From: a virus
Length of the DNA stretch: 64,000 nucleotides
IMG/VR virus record: IMGVR_UViG_3300044470_000095
Location: 1 to 64,000 of that record
Strand: one strand, 5' to 3'
Shown: positions 47,335 through 55,933 of the stretch, piece after piece
How the letters are laid out: the number at the start of each line of letters is the position of its first letter
Position numbering within the stretch: the first letter of the stretch is position 1
Notes under the pieces: model-generated
Database searches by the model: none
What the model was told of the DNA's origin: nothing
Seen by the model: only the letters and a program-made list of their open reading frames with translations
Program-made: the position numbers and the translations under genes

Positions 47335-48756
47335 ATGAGCATTTCAAATCTAGTTACCGTCACAAGTGCGGGCGCACAGCCACAAACTGCATCCGCGCTA
47401 AACGCTCAATTAATCGCGCTTGTTGCCGCTTCCAATCCTGGCTATACGGTTTTGCCTACCGGATTGATTGAGGATATCTCAAGCACGATTACGGGAGCGG
47501 TTTCGTTATGCGATCAAGCCGCTGTCGAGTTGCTTAACTCGCTTTCTGCGCAAGGGTCGAATCAGTTTTTGCTCAATCAATTGGGAGAGCAAGCTGGCAT
47601 AGCGCAGGGACAACCGACGAACACAAGTGTTTATGTCGTATTCAGCGGGCCGGCTGGCTTTGTGATACCAATCGGTTTTACTGTTTCCGATGGGACTTAC
47701 CAATATGTCGTTCAAGATGGCGGCGTAATTGGCGCATCGAATGAGACACCGCCCTTATATACAATTTCGACCACATCGGGATCATTTGCGGTCCCATCTG
47801 GCACAGTCGTTGATTTGGTTACTTCAGTGCCGAGCACAATAAGCCTAACCGTAACAAATCCATCAAACGGCACGCCAGGCGTTGCGACGGGCGAGACGCT
47901 AGGCAGCTATCAATCTCGGGTAATTCAGGCCAACCAAGCCCCGGCGCAAGGCATGCCAAGCCAATTGCGCACCACGCTCGGTGCTGTTGCTGGGGTACAG
48001 GCAAGATTGATTTCGATATTGCAAGAACCGTCTGGCGGCTGGGAAATTATTGTTGGCGGCGGCGATCCGTACCAAGTCGCCAATGCGATCATGACAGGAA
48101 TTTTCGACATTAGCACATTGGCCGGATCACAGCTTGCCGTATCTAATATCACGCAAGCGGCAAATGGCGTAGTGACAACCAATCTCGCGCATGGACTTGC
48201 AACCGGCGCAGTTTTGGAATTGATTGGCGTGATTGGTATGACCGCTATTAACGGCGTGTCGATGACAATTACTGTTTTAACGCCGACCACATTTGAAACG
48301 AACATCAACACAGGTGGATTTGGCGCGTATGTAAGTGGCGGTGCATTGACGCCGAATCCACGCAATATCATCACATCGCTGAATTATTTCCCCGATACCT
48401 ATTCGATTGTTTTCGTCAATCCCCCGCAGCAGACGGTGACGATGACGATCAACTGGCTATCCATTGCGCCGAATTTCGTTCCTGCCGCTACCGTTGCGGC
48501 GGCAGTTCAACCGTCAATAGTTGCATATGTAAATTCCGTTTATGTCGGACAGCCGATGAGTCTGTTGCAATTGAAAGACGCATTTATCAGCGCCCTCCCC
48601 ACATCGATACCCGAATCCAGTATTTCAAAGCTGATTTTCTCTGTTTATATAAATGGCGTGTTGACCGCGCCAAGCGGAGGAAATGAATTGATATATGGTG
48701 ACTTGGAAAGTTATTTTTTCGCCGTTAATTCTGGCATCACCGTTTTGAACGCATAG
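47335..48756 (+). CDS. Baseplate J-like protein with E1-FCCH-like insert
   Basis: 473 residues from ATG 47335. LIEDISSTITGAVSLCDQAA, GFVIPIGFTVSDGTYQYVVQ, TNPSNGTPGVATGETLGSYQ SRV and GVQARLISILQEPSGGWEII are hallmarks of gpJ/gp6-type wedge proteins. Residues about 268-340 contain the inserted domain (TTNLAHGLATGAVLELIGVI, INGVSMTITVLTPTTFETNI). The C-terminal part ends as in other gpJ proteins. Confidence 0.82.
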   Translation: MSISNLVTVTSAGAQPQTASALNAQLIALVAASNPGYTVLPTGLIEDISSTITGAVSLCDQAAVELLNSLSAQGSNQFLLNQLGEQAGIAQGQPTNTSVYVVFSGPAGFVIPIGFTVSDGTYQYVVQDGGVIGASNETPPLYTISTTSGSFAVPSGTVVDLVTSVPSTISLTVTNPSNGTPGVATGETLGSYQSRVIQANQAPAQGMPSQLRTTLGAVAGVQARLISILQEPSGGWEIIVGGGDPYQVANAIMTGIFDISTLAGSQLAVSNITQAANGVVTTNLAHGLATGAVLELIGVIGMTAINGVSMTITVLTPTTFETNINTGGFGAYVSGGALTPNPRNIITSLNYFPDTYSIVFVNPPQQTVTMTINWLSIAPNFVPAATVAAAVQPSIVAYVNSVYVGQPMSLLQLKDAFISALPTSIPESSISKLIFSVYINGVLTAPSGGNELIYGDLESYFFAVNSGITVLNA

Positions 48757-48758
48757 CC

Positions 48759-49370
48759 ATGTTAAGCCAGACTATACCGTGCTACGTCTATTACGAATTT
48801 TCAGACGACGAAAATATTCAGGCATTCTTTTCTGCTGCCAATGCGATGACGCAGCAATATGTGTCATGGTTCAATCAAATTTCACTTCCGATTTATACGG
48901 GTCTTTCGGGGACTTTGCTTGATTGGATTGCGAATAATTTATATGGATACTACCGCCCAACTTTAGGCGGTGCATTAGTATCCGATGATATTATGCAGCG
49001 TTGCATGACATGGCAACTCTACAAAGGCGATGGGAAGACTTTTAATATTGAATGGCTAAAGCGGCGCGTCATGCGTTTTTTAACCGGGGCAAACGGAACC
49101 GATCCGGGGATCAATCAAACGTATCAGATTAGCGTTACATTCGGAGCGCCGAATATCGTCTATATCAATATTCTTCCTGGTGTTGCGGTATTAAATGGAG
49201 GCGCAATTTTTAATGCGTTCCAATTCAATCAAAAGCAATTCAACGAAATAGATCAAACTGTCTATAACTATTTGAGTGGCGAACTCCCTATTGTCTTACA
49301 AGAGGCGCTTAATTCTCGCGTTATAGAATTTCCTTTCCAATATCAAGCCGTAGTGAGTGTGAACACATGA
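48759..49370 (+). CDS. Tail protein gpI-like (DUF2612-type)
   Basis: 203 residues. AANAMTQQYVSWFNQISLPI YTGLSGTLLDWIANNLYGYY, MTWQLYKGDGKTFNIEWLKR RVMRFL and LQEALNSRVIEFPFQYQAVV match the wedge/tail protein I role after gpJ. It links baseplate to fibres. Overlaps the next start by 4 bp. Confidence 0.7.
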   Translation: MLSQTIPCYVYYEFSDDENIQAFFSAANAMTQQYVSWFNQISLPIYTGLSGTLLDWIANNLYGYYRPTLGGALVSDDIMQRCMTWQLYKGDGKTFNIEWLKRRVMRFLTGANGTDPGINQTYQISVTFGAPNIVYINILPGVAVLNGGAIFNAFQFNQKQFNEIDQTVYNYLSGELPIVLQEALNSRVIEFPFQYQAVVSVNT

Positions 49371-50161
49371 GTATTTTTCTGGCTTCAAATAATGCCGTGT
49401 CGGAATTGGCTGCGCCAATCACAAACACGGCAACATCGATTTCGTTGACTGCTGGGACTGGGGCTTTATTTCCAACTCTTGGAGCAGGGCAACAATTCGC
49501 ACTCACAGTTACCAGCGCATCGAATCCAGCTAATATTGAGATCATGTATTGCACGGCGCGATCTGGTGATACTCTAACGGTTTTGCGCGCTCAAGAGCCG
49601 GTGGCCGGTGTGCAAACTGCATACGCTTTTGCTCTCTACGATTCCGCGATCAATCTTTTTACGGCTGGCACATTCGGCGCATGTCAGCAAACGTCTGAAT
49701 TTTTAGGGCAATACGAAGTCCCATTTTTTCAAGGATATGGCGCAACAGCAAGCGCGCAAATCGTCGGCGACACGCCAGTTACTCAATTTTCAAAAAACAT
49801 GATTCAGTCGGTATTCTGGTCTTTCCAGATTTCCACTGCGACGAATTTGGCGAATTCGATAAAAATGCAAATTGCATATACTGGCGATGCAATTGGGAAT
49901 AATTATTGCATTCAGTTCAAATTCCAAAATATGACAGGAGCCAATTTGCTTTCTCCGTCATATACAATAACAACCGATATCATTCCGGGGCCAATAGCGG
50001 CGGGGACTGAATCATATTATCAAACAGTGACGGCAATTATCCCATCATCTGCATTGACTTCCGAAGGATGGGTGAATTGCATTCTCAGTCGGTTGCCGGC
50101 AAACGTCAATGACACGAATACCGGAAATCTCCAAATAATCAACGTAACGATGGGGCAGTAA
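49367..50161 (+). CDS. Tail fibre N-terminal/attachment protein
   Basis: 264 residues. FLASNNAVSELAAPITNTAT SISLTAGTGALFPTLGAGQQ and NIEIMYCTARSGDTLTVLRA QE are the baseplate-binding head of many phage fibres. The later part forms a jelly-roll-like domain (FWSFQISTATNLANSIKMQI). It lacks long repeats, so it may be a short fibre or adaptor. Confidence 0.65.
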   Translation: MSIFLASNNAVSELAAPITNTATSISLTAGTGALFPTLGAGQQFALTVTSASNPANIEIMYCTARSGDTLTVLRAQEPVAGVQTAYAFALYDSAINLFTAGTFGACQQTSEFLGQYEVPFFQGYGATASAQIVGDTPVTQFSKNMIQSVFWSFQISTATNLANSIKMQIAYTGDAIGNNYCIQFKFQNMTGANLLSPSYTITTDIIPGPIAAGTESYYQTVTAIIPSSALTSEGWVNCILSRLPANVNDTNTGNLQIINVTMGQ

Positions 50162-50162
50162 A

Positions 50163-51017
50163 ATGACAGTATTGTTAGGTTCTGGCGGCTCAAATATCGC
50201 CACGCCATTTCCACAAAGTGTGGCATCGGTATATTGCAATTATCCCCTGGCAAGCGCAGAATGGTCGGCACCGCTGCCGGCGAATGACGGCAGTAGTCTT
50301 GTTGTCCCAACCGGGTCTCCGTCTGTAGCGGTCTATAGCAAAGCAAATGTGCTGCTATATACGTGTTTGCCGACATCAATTAACGCAGCCGCAAATGCCA
50401 TCGGCGGTATTTTTCTGGATACCATTAACGGTGTTGTATGGGTGGTGGCATTAACCGGAACTGCGGGCGTTGGATATCTCGGCACATTTAATTACACGAC
50501 CGGCGTAGTCACGGCAATAGGGTCTGGATTCACAGGGCCTACGAATACAATTCCAACGGAATCAAGTGCCGTCAATCTTGTCAACGTCCGAATGGAGCGA
50601 TCTTCTATCGGTTCTGGTAATTTGACTATGTGGAATGGGACGTGGAATTTCAGCATATCGACAACTACAGGAGCGATTGTCGTCGCTGAAAACCAATTGA
50701 AGCTAAACAGCATCGGATTGGCCGCAGGAGGAAGCTGGAATTACTCGACGCTAGACAAAACACTGTTTGCAAAAATTGCAGGGGAAGCCTCAACTAATAT
50801 TTGCTCAATGACTATTTTTAGAAACGGAAGACAGGTCAGTTTATCGTTTGATGCGAGCGGTGTCGGTGGGTTTGAAAACAATACAGTTTCATCTCCCATA
50901 ATGCAATGGGGGGCGAATCAAGTTTGGTTGACCGGGCAACAGGGCATCGCAATGTATGTTAGCGCTTCGTTCGACCAGTGGCTACAAAATATTGCGACAG
51001 CACTAGGTATGCCATAA
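50163..51017 (+). CDS. Tail/receptor-binding region protein
   Basis: 284 residues, beta-rich (SLVVPTGSPSVAVYSKANVL, GVVWVVALTGTAGVGYLGTF, TMWNGTWNFSISTTTGAIVV). Follows the fibre-like gene by one base. A propeller or sandwich fold is likely. Probably a surface protein of the tail, unassigned. Confidence 0.5.
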   Translation: MTVLLGSGGSNIATPFPQSVASVYCNYPLASAEWSAPLPANDGSSLVVPTGSPSVAVYSKANVLLYTCLPTSINAAANAIGGIFLDTINGVVWVVALTGTAGVGYLGTFNYTTGVVTAIGSGFTGPTNTIPTESSAVNLVNVRMERSSIGSGNLTMWNGTWNFSISTTTGAIVVAENQLKLNSIGLAAGGSWNYSTLDKTLFAKIAGEASTNICSMTIFRNGRQVSLSFDASGVGGFENNTVSSPIMQWGANQVWLTGQQGIAMYVSASFDQWLQNIATALGMP

Positions 51018-51026
51018 GGAATCATC

Positions 51027-52058
51027 ATGCTAAACTATTACGGCCTGCTGGCCGTTTTTTTATACGCGATCACTTTGTGCTTGAGCGCATGTGGCGGCGG
51101 CGGTTCGACTTCGGAAGTAGTTTCGACTCCTGCGCAATTCGTTGAGATGCTATGGAATCCAGGACCAATATATCGCGCATCAACGCCGCAGGATGGGGAT
51201 AAATACGGGATTTGCGACGTGTCGCAGCTTGTAGATATGTCCGAATCCGGCAATGTAGGAAATCCAATTTCCAATGTGCTGGAAAAATGCACAGACGGCA
51301 CATTGGAAACTCCGAATTGGCATTCCCCCTCGTTCTATAACAATACTGCGGGATGGGATGCTGCGCATTTTCAGCAATCGCCCGGTTGGAATGTTGAGGT
51401 CTTGAGCGGCGGTTCCGGCGCGCAGATGACACTCAGAATAACAGACGACGCGCAAGCCAACGGCGCGGATTGCGTATTGCGCGAGGTCTCGGTTTCATAT
51501 GTTGACCCTAATCGGAACCTTGCCCAATGGCCTGGTTGGAGTAATCCAATCACGGTTCCGAATACCGTATTCAAATCCGAATACGACATCGAAAAATTTG
51601 CTAGCATTACAGGATCGTTTTCGGCAAAACTGGATTCGATATCTACTACGTCAGGATGCGCGGCATATCCAACGAACCTCATCGACAACGATGTGGCGAT
51701 TCAATATTTTGATGCCGCTGGCAATATTCTGCGCACCGACGTTCTAGGAGTTGCGATCTACGACCAGGGCGATAGCCACATATCGAACTCCGATTTGTTC
51801 TATTCAAACGGTTGCATTCAATCTTCCCCGATTTGCCAAGCCATCGTTGACGGACATCAGATTGGCATCCCGAGTCTTACTTCAGAATGGCAGTACTACA
51901 GCATCGAATACAAGCAACTCTTTGCGAGATATTTTCCCGCGCCTCCGGCTAGTTCCGCTTCGTCAAAGTGGATTCTATTTGAAGCATATTCAAGTAATCG
52001 AGATGGCAGTTCTATTTTTGAAATCACCGATATGGATTTGAAAGGGGTTCCGCTGTGA
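51027..52058 (+). CDS. Lipoprotein at end of tail module
   Basis: 343 residues beginning MLNYYGLLAVFLYAITLCLSACG, with lipobox LSAC followed by GGGG, so it should be exported and lipidated. The mature domain (DGDKYGICDVSQLVDMSESG, SGGSGAQMTLRITDD, WILFEAYSSNRDGSSIFEIT) looks like a carbohydrate-binding or hydrolase-like beta sandwich, without a motif I can name. An intrinsic-terminator sequence lies inside its signal peptide coding region. Confidence 0.65.
   Translation: MLNYYGLLAVFLYAITLCLSACGGGGSTSEVVSTPAQFVEMLWNPGPIYRASTPQDGDKYGICDVSQLVDMSESGNVGNPISNVLEKCTDGTLETPNWHSPSFYNNTAGWDAAHFQQSPGWNVEVLSGGSGAQMTLRITDDAQANGADCVLREVSVSYVDPNRNLAQWPGWSNPITVPNTVFKSEYDIEKFASITGSFSAKLDSISTTSGCAAYPTNLIDNDVAIQYFDAAGNILRTDVLGVAIYDQGDSHISNSDLFYSNGCIQSSPICQAIVDGHQIGIPSLTSEWQYYSIEYKQLFARYFPAPPASSASSKWILFEAYSSNRDGSSIFEITDMDLKGVPL
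51041..51061 (+). terminator. Intrinsic terminator inside the lipoprotein signal sequence
   Basis: CGGCC TGCT GGCCG followed by seven T residues, beginning 14 bp after the ATG. It codes for GLLAVFL. It probably ends most tail-module transcripts. Confidence 0.75.
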
Positions 52059-52510
52059 ATGCACCGACAAACGAACATTTACTCAAACGCACGCTCACGA
52101 TTCAGGTCTTCGCGCCAGATCACCCAGATCGCAGCAATACGCCTGTTTTCGAGCATACACGCAAGCTGCTTATCAAAGACAATCCAGTGGCGAAATGCTC
52201 GGTCGATAACGGACATTGCGATCATAATCACCCGCTTGAACTACATCATGCGCATGTCGAATGGTGCGACAGCTTGGGCGTGGATTGGGCAAAAGTTGCG
52301 CTCGCCGTGCCAGATTTCGATTGGGCTTCATTCGATCCGGCGCATCCTGAAACATTCATTGACAGCAAATGGAACGCCAACGTAGTGCTGTGCAAGAAGC
52401 ACCACACCGGCGCGGATCACGGAATTCATTGTCTGGATGGGCCAACATTCCAGATGCAGAAATTTCAAAAAACAGATTTCGTATTTTCGCCTGACGAAGA
52501 GTCCACATGA
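52055..52510 (+). CDS. HNH-like/zinc nuclease-like protein
   Basis: 151 residues. KCSVDNGHCDHNHPLELHHA HVEWC and NANVVLCKKHHTGADHGIHC give the spaced Cys/His pairs of an HNH or treble-clef nuclease, with ELHHAHV as the putative catalytic histidines. The gene sits just before the lysis genes. Role in packaging or homing unproven. Confidence 0.6.
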   Translation: MNAPTNEHLLKRTLTIQVFAPDHPDRSNTPVFEHTRKLLIKDNPVAKCSVDNGHCDHNHPLELHHAHVEWCDSLGVDWAKVALAVPDFDWASFDPAHPETFIDSKWNANVVLCKKHHTGADHGIHCLDGPTFQMQKFQKTDFVFSPDEEST

Positions 52511-52974
52511 ACGCATTCTCTCACGATCCGGAACGCCGGAAAAATCCGCGATCAACCATGACGCACGATCAATTTCAGGAATTCACGATGGAAAGCCTCG
52601 AAGAAGGTAAAAAGCAATTCACTGAAATCAAGAGCGATGTCGCAACACTGACCGGGCACGTCACGAAATTGACCGGGCACATCGAGACATTGACATCGGC
52701 GCTTTCCGAGAATACCGAGCTGACAAAGCAAACCGCAGTGCTTGCGCAGAAAACAGCCGACGATACTGCTGACCTTGTAAAGATTTCAAAATTCGGCAAA
52801 AAAGTATCGATTTGGGGTAGACTTACAGCGGCATTTGTTGCCGGGCGAGTCCGATGGGCAAGTAGTTTATCGAAGTTGCTTGCGCCGATTTTAATCGTGA
52901 TCGCCATCGCTACAGCCATGTACCACGGTGACAAAATTTCGTGGAAACAAATTCTTGAGGTAATTTCAAAATGA
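52507..52974 (+). CDS. Coiled-coil membrane protein of the lysis region
   Basis: 155 residues. Residues 25-95 form a coiled coil (EFTMESLEEGKKQFTEIKSD VATLTGHVTKL), and a single membrane span (LLAPILIVIAIATAMY) lies near the C-terminus. Overlaps the endolysin start. Such proteins may be holin partners or regulators, but this is inferred only from location and topology. Confidence 0.6.
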   Translation: MNAFSHDPERRKNPRSTMTHDQFQEFTMESLEEGKKQFTEIKSDVATLTGHVTKLTGHIETLTSALSENTELTKQTAVLAQKTADDTADLVKISKFGKKVSIWGRLTAAFVAGRVRWASSLSKLLAPILIVIAIATAMYHGDKISWKQILEVISK

Positions 52975-53444
52975 CACCGCAACAGCAAAACGATTTCATC
53001 GCCAGCTTAGTCCCTGGCGCACAGGCTGCGCAGAAAAAATGGGGCGTGTTTGCGAGCGTATCCATCGCACAGGCCATTTTCGAGTCGGCGTGGGGCACGA
53101 AAGCACCTGGCAATAATCTGTACGGTATTCAGGCATTCAACTGGCCTGGCGCGACAGTAATGGAATCGACGCACGAATACGTGCATGGCGTCGATACGCC
53201 GGAACAGGAAAAGTTTCGCGCCTATCCAAGCTCAGCGGAAAGCATCGCCGATCATGCCGCCTTTCTTGCAAACAACGGCAAGCCTACGCGTTATTTCGCC
53301 GCGCTGAATGCTGCCGATGGACCTAGTCAGGCAATCGCCATTGGTGCGGCTGGCTACAGTACCACACCGGGATACGGTCAGATGATCGCCAACGAAATCA
53401 AGGCGCGCAATTTACAGCAGTACGACGTACATCAACCCACTTAA
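52971..53444 (+). CDS. Endolysin: glucosaminidase
   Basis: 157 residues. KKWGVFASVSIAQAIFESAW GTKAPGNNLYGIQ is the glucosaminidase/FlgJ core with the catalytic Glu in ES. A C-terminal FRAYPSSAESIADHAAFL and GYSTTPGYGQMIANEI complete the domain. Cleaves the glycan backbone at lysis. No signal peptide, so it needs a holin. The tape measure carries a distant version. Confidence 0.88.
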   Translation: MTPQQQNDFIASLVPGAQAAQKKWGVFASVSIAQAIFESAWGTKAPGNNLYGIQAFNWPGATVMESTHEYVHGVDTPEQEKFRAYPSSAESIADHAAFLANNGKPTRYFAALNAADGPSQAIAIGAAGYSTTPGYGQMIANEIKARNLQQYDVHQPT

Positions 53445-53456
53445 AAGGATTTCAGC

Positions 53457-53768
53457 ATGTCTACAGTAACCGTAACAATCGCCGTCGCAGCTTCACAATT
53501 TCCGGCATCAACAACCACGTCCGGCACAGTAGTAACGCTTGTCGCTCCCGCAGGCGCTACCGTCATTCCCCCGCAAACTCTTGCGGTTGGCGTGGATACC
53601 GCAACATTTGCCAACGTACAGGACGGCACAGGCTACACCGTCACGGCGCAAGCATTGGACGGCGCGGGCGCATCTCTCGGTGCGCAGATCGTATCGGCAC
53701 CATTCGATGTTCTCGCGCCCAAAGTGGAAATCGCAATCCCGCAAACTATCACCGTAACGGTATCGTAA
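53457..53768 (+). CDS. Ig-like/Fn3-like small protein
   Basis: 103 residues of alternating beta strands (VVTLVAPAGATVIPPQTLAV, FANVQDGTGYTVTAQALDGA GAS, QTITVTVS). It resembles a single immunoglobulin-like domain. Its place between endolysin and holin-like gene is unusual. Perhaps a virion decoration protein. Confidence 0.55.
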   Translation: MSTVTVTIAVAASQFPASTTTSGTVVTLVAPAGATVIPPQTLAVGVDTATFANVQDGTGYTVTAQALDGAGASLGAQIVSAPFDVLAPKVEIAIPQTITVTVS

Positions 53769-53873
53769 TGCGCCGGGTAGCGCATTGGTGGCGCGCATGG
53801 CGCTGTCGTCGAAAGACGGTCGCCATTGCTCTGCCTACTGCTTTCCACATCCACATTTCAAAGTGAGGAAACC

Positions 53874-54110
53874 ATGTTCTGGAATTACATCGCCTACGGT
53901 TTTTTGATTCTCGTCTACGCGGCATTCGCCTGGGTCGGGAAGGCTCCGGTCGGGGGGTTGATCGCCGTCATTACCGGCGCACTGGCTGCGCTCGGAGCCA
54001 ATCATGCAATCACGTCTGCGGCGAATCGCGCAACCGACGCGGCCAATATCGCAAATCCTGTGCCGCCGCAGAATGTCGCGGCAGCACCAACAACCGTCAC
54101 AAAGGGATAG
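53874..54110 (+). CDS. Holin-like protein
   Basis: 78 residues from ATG 53874 (GTGAGGAAACC upstream). Two hydrophobic segments (YIAYGFLILVYAAFAWVG and VGGLIAVITGALAALGANHA) and a polar tail. Size, topology and the neighbouring endolysin fit a holin that opens the inner membrane. No family motif. Confidence 0.65.
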   Translation: MFWNYIAYGFLILVYAAFAWVGKAPVGGLIAVITGALAALGANHAITSAANRATDAANIANPVPPQNVAAAPTTVTKG

Positions 54111-54112
54111 CC

Positions 54113-54391
54113 ATGAAATATCACCACACAGTCTATCTGCCAGCACTGGCAATCATTCTTGCTCTTGCCTGGCTGCTGTCTGGCTGCGCAAGCATGTGCG
54201 ATCCGAACGACGTTCAATGCAAGCAGGACGCCGTGAGTGACGCTGCTGACGTTGGCGCGGGCATCGGTGCGGCTCTTGATGTCATGTCGATTCTTGATGC
54301 GCCTAACGAGCCGACGCGCACCGAAACGCGCACATGCACTACTGATTTTTGGGGCAATCAAAATTGCACCGTAACCGTCGAAAGACACTAA
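54113..54391 (+). CDS. Small lipoprotein of the lysis module
   Basis: 92 residues. Signal peptide with LLSGC lipobox (ILALAWLLSGCASM). The mature part has several cysteines (MCDPNDVQCKQD, CTTDFWGNQNC). An outer-membrane lysis accessory (o-spanin-like) is possible, but no inner-membrane spanin partner is seen. Confidence 0.55.
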   Translation: MKYHHTVYLPALAIILALAWLLSGCASMCDPNDVQCKQDAVSDAADVGAGIGAALDVMSILDAPNEPTRTETRTCTTDFWGNQNCTVTVERH

Positions 54392-54400
54392 GGGGATACC

Positions 54401-54781
54401 ATGAACAAACGTAACTTGATTATCAGCGCCGCCATTGCCGGACTGCTTGCCGTATCGCTCACCGGCTGCGGAACCGTCAACGCGTGGAACGCAACTGCAC
54501 TCACCACCGGCATGTCGGACTATGCCGGGGCAAAAAAGAACACGCAAGAGCTTGACGATATCAAGCTTCGCGGTTGGCTGGACGGTTCGTGCGCGATTAA
54601 CATAGGGGCGTTGCAACGGATTTCCAGCACGTCGGGAAGCCCGAATGCAGTTAATGCTGTATTCATGGCCTGCCCGGTCCCCAATGTCGGGGTGACGACG
54701 ATCCTGCCGAGTGGAAACATGTCGGTGCAGACTACCGCGATTCAGCCAGCCGCCGCCATTCCTGCCGTACCCGCAAAATGA
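54401..54781 (+). CDS. Lipoprotein of the lysis module
   Basis: 126 residues. Signal AAIAGLLAVSLTGCGTVNAW with LTGC lipobox. It ends in a Pro/Ala-rich stretch. AGGGGA precedes the ATG. Overlaps the lipase-like gene start. Function unknown. Confidence 0.55.
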   Translation: MNKRNLIISAAIAGLLAVSLTGCGTVNAWNATALTTGMSDYAGAKKNTQELDDIKLRGWLDGSCAINIGALQRISSTSGSPNAVNAVFMACPVPNVGVTTILPSGNMSVQTTAIQPAAAIPAVPAK

Positions 54782-55431
54782 TTTCACGTCAATACGCCGC
54801 GTGGCTGGCATTAATCAAGATTTACGATGATGGTAGCCGCGCCAATTATTTCGATCATATTTTGAATATCGGTGACGATATCGTCGGCATCAAGACCATC
54901 GCAGATACCTTCACAATCACACCGGAAGGGACATACGACTGGCAAGGCTGGGAAGATGATGCCAATTTCATTCCTATCAACCATTCAGTATGGGGTGGCG
55001 TCCACGGCGAGTTTCTGGAAGCAGCGCAAGCTATCTATGCGGTCGTCAAGCCGCTTGCGCTTGCTTCAGGTAAGGACATAGCCATTCAAGGTCACTCGCG
55101 TGCTGGGAGCCTCGCTGACGCGCTGGCATCGCTGTTTGCGCTCGACGGCCACAAGACCACGCTGTCCATGTTTGAAGCGGCTCGATTCGGCTGGCAGAAA
55201 TACTCGGATTGGGCGCAGCGGCAGGTCAAGAACCGTGTCATCAACATCGTCACTTCAACGCGCAACGGGCCGGATTTTATCGTCGATTTGCCGCCGTTTC
55301 CGTGGGTAGCGACGTATCCGCAACTGGATTTGAAATATGCGCCGGGCGGTTTGAAAGACGCTATCCCGACCGAATGGCACATGTCGGACGCGGTATATCC
55401 TGGCTATCTCAAGTTGTTCCCGCAGACATGA
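54778..55431 (+). CDS. Lipase-like alpha/beta hydrolase
   Basis: 217 residues. The nucleophile elbow is IAIQGHSRAGSLADALASLF with Ser in GHSRAG, as in class 3 lipases (GHSLGG). A preceding NHSVWGGVHGEFLEAAQAIY and a following STRNGPDFIVDLPP (Asp) and EWHMSDAVY (His) could complete the triad. No signal peptide is visible. It may attack membrane lipid or lipopolysaccharide at lysis. Activity is inferred. Confidence 0.65.
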   Translation: MISRQYAAWLALIKIYDDGSRANYFDHILNIGDDIVGIKTIADTFTITPEGTYDWQGWEDDANFIPINHSVWGGVHGEFLEAAQAIYAVVKPLALASGKDIAIQGHSRAGSLADALASLFALDGHKTTLSMFEAARFGWQKYSDWAQRQVKNRVINIVTSTRNGPDFIVDLPPFPWVATYPQLDLKYAPGGLKDAIPTEWHMSDAVYPGYLKLFPQT

Positions 55432-55541
55432 TTTTATTCGCCTTGCTCTGGTATTTCCCTATGTTCGCCTTCGCCTACTTCCAGCCGAATAAACACTCCG
55501 ACAAAAAGACAGAACAGCGGCAAAGCGATGCACCAGATTAG
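55428..55541 (+). CDS. Small membrane protein (37 aa)
   Basis: MILFALLWYFPMFAFAYFQP followed by a charged tail: one membrane span. The ATG overlaps the lipase stop. It converges with the minus-strand gene by 4 bp. No terminator is evident between the two operons. Confidence 0.45.
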   Translation: MILFALLWYFPMFAFAYFQPNKHSDKKTEQRQSDAPD

Positions 55542-55933
55542 TAGGAATGTCGTGGCGCTGATTCATCCGGCGCGGTTTCTTCGCCAAATAAATCAGCGGT
55601 AAATTCGTCTTTTCCAGGCGGTATCGGTTGACCTGCAGGAATAAAAGCCGTGCAGCATGGTTGTCCATCTTTCCCATATTGCCATTCAATCGGATATTCC
55701 GGTTCGTCTACTCGGTATGCAAACGTGTTTCCGATAATCTTGCAAACCTCGTTATCATCGCACTCATCGAACTCAACTCCTTCGCGTATAGATTTATCTC
55801 TTGCGCATTCGCCGCACCAACTATTGATGAAAATCTCGCCTTCAGTGCCATTGGAAGGCTGATATTTTTTGCCGACGCATGACCCTTCTACAATCAATGT
55901 AGCAAAGTCTGGTGGATATATTTTATGCGGCAT
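55538..55933 (-). CDS. Hypothetical Cys-containing early protein
   Basis: 131 residues from MPHKIYPPDFATLIVEGSCV. SWCGECARDK, ECDDNEVC and CCTAFIPAG suggest metal or disulphide sites. Longer starts (55945, 56047) overlap the upstream gene. Last gene of the leftward early block. Function unknown. Confidence 0.55.
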   Translation of the reverse strand: MPHKIYPPDFATLIVEGSCVGKKYQPSNGTEGEIFINSWCGECARDKSIREGVEFDECDDNEVCKIIGNTFAYRVDEPEYPIEWQYGKDGQPCCTAFIPAGQPIPPGKDEFTADLFGEETAPDESAPRHSY

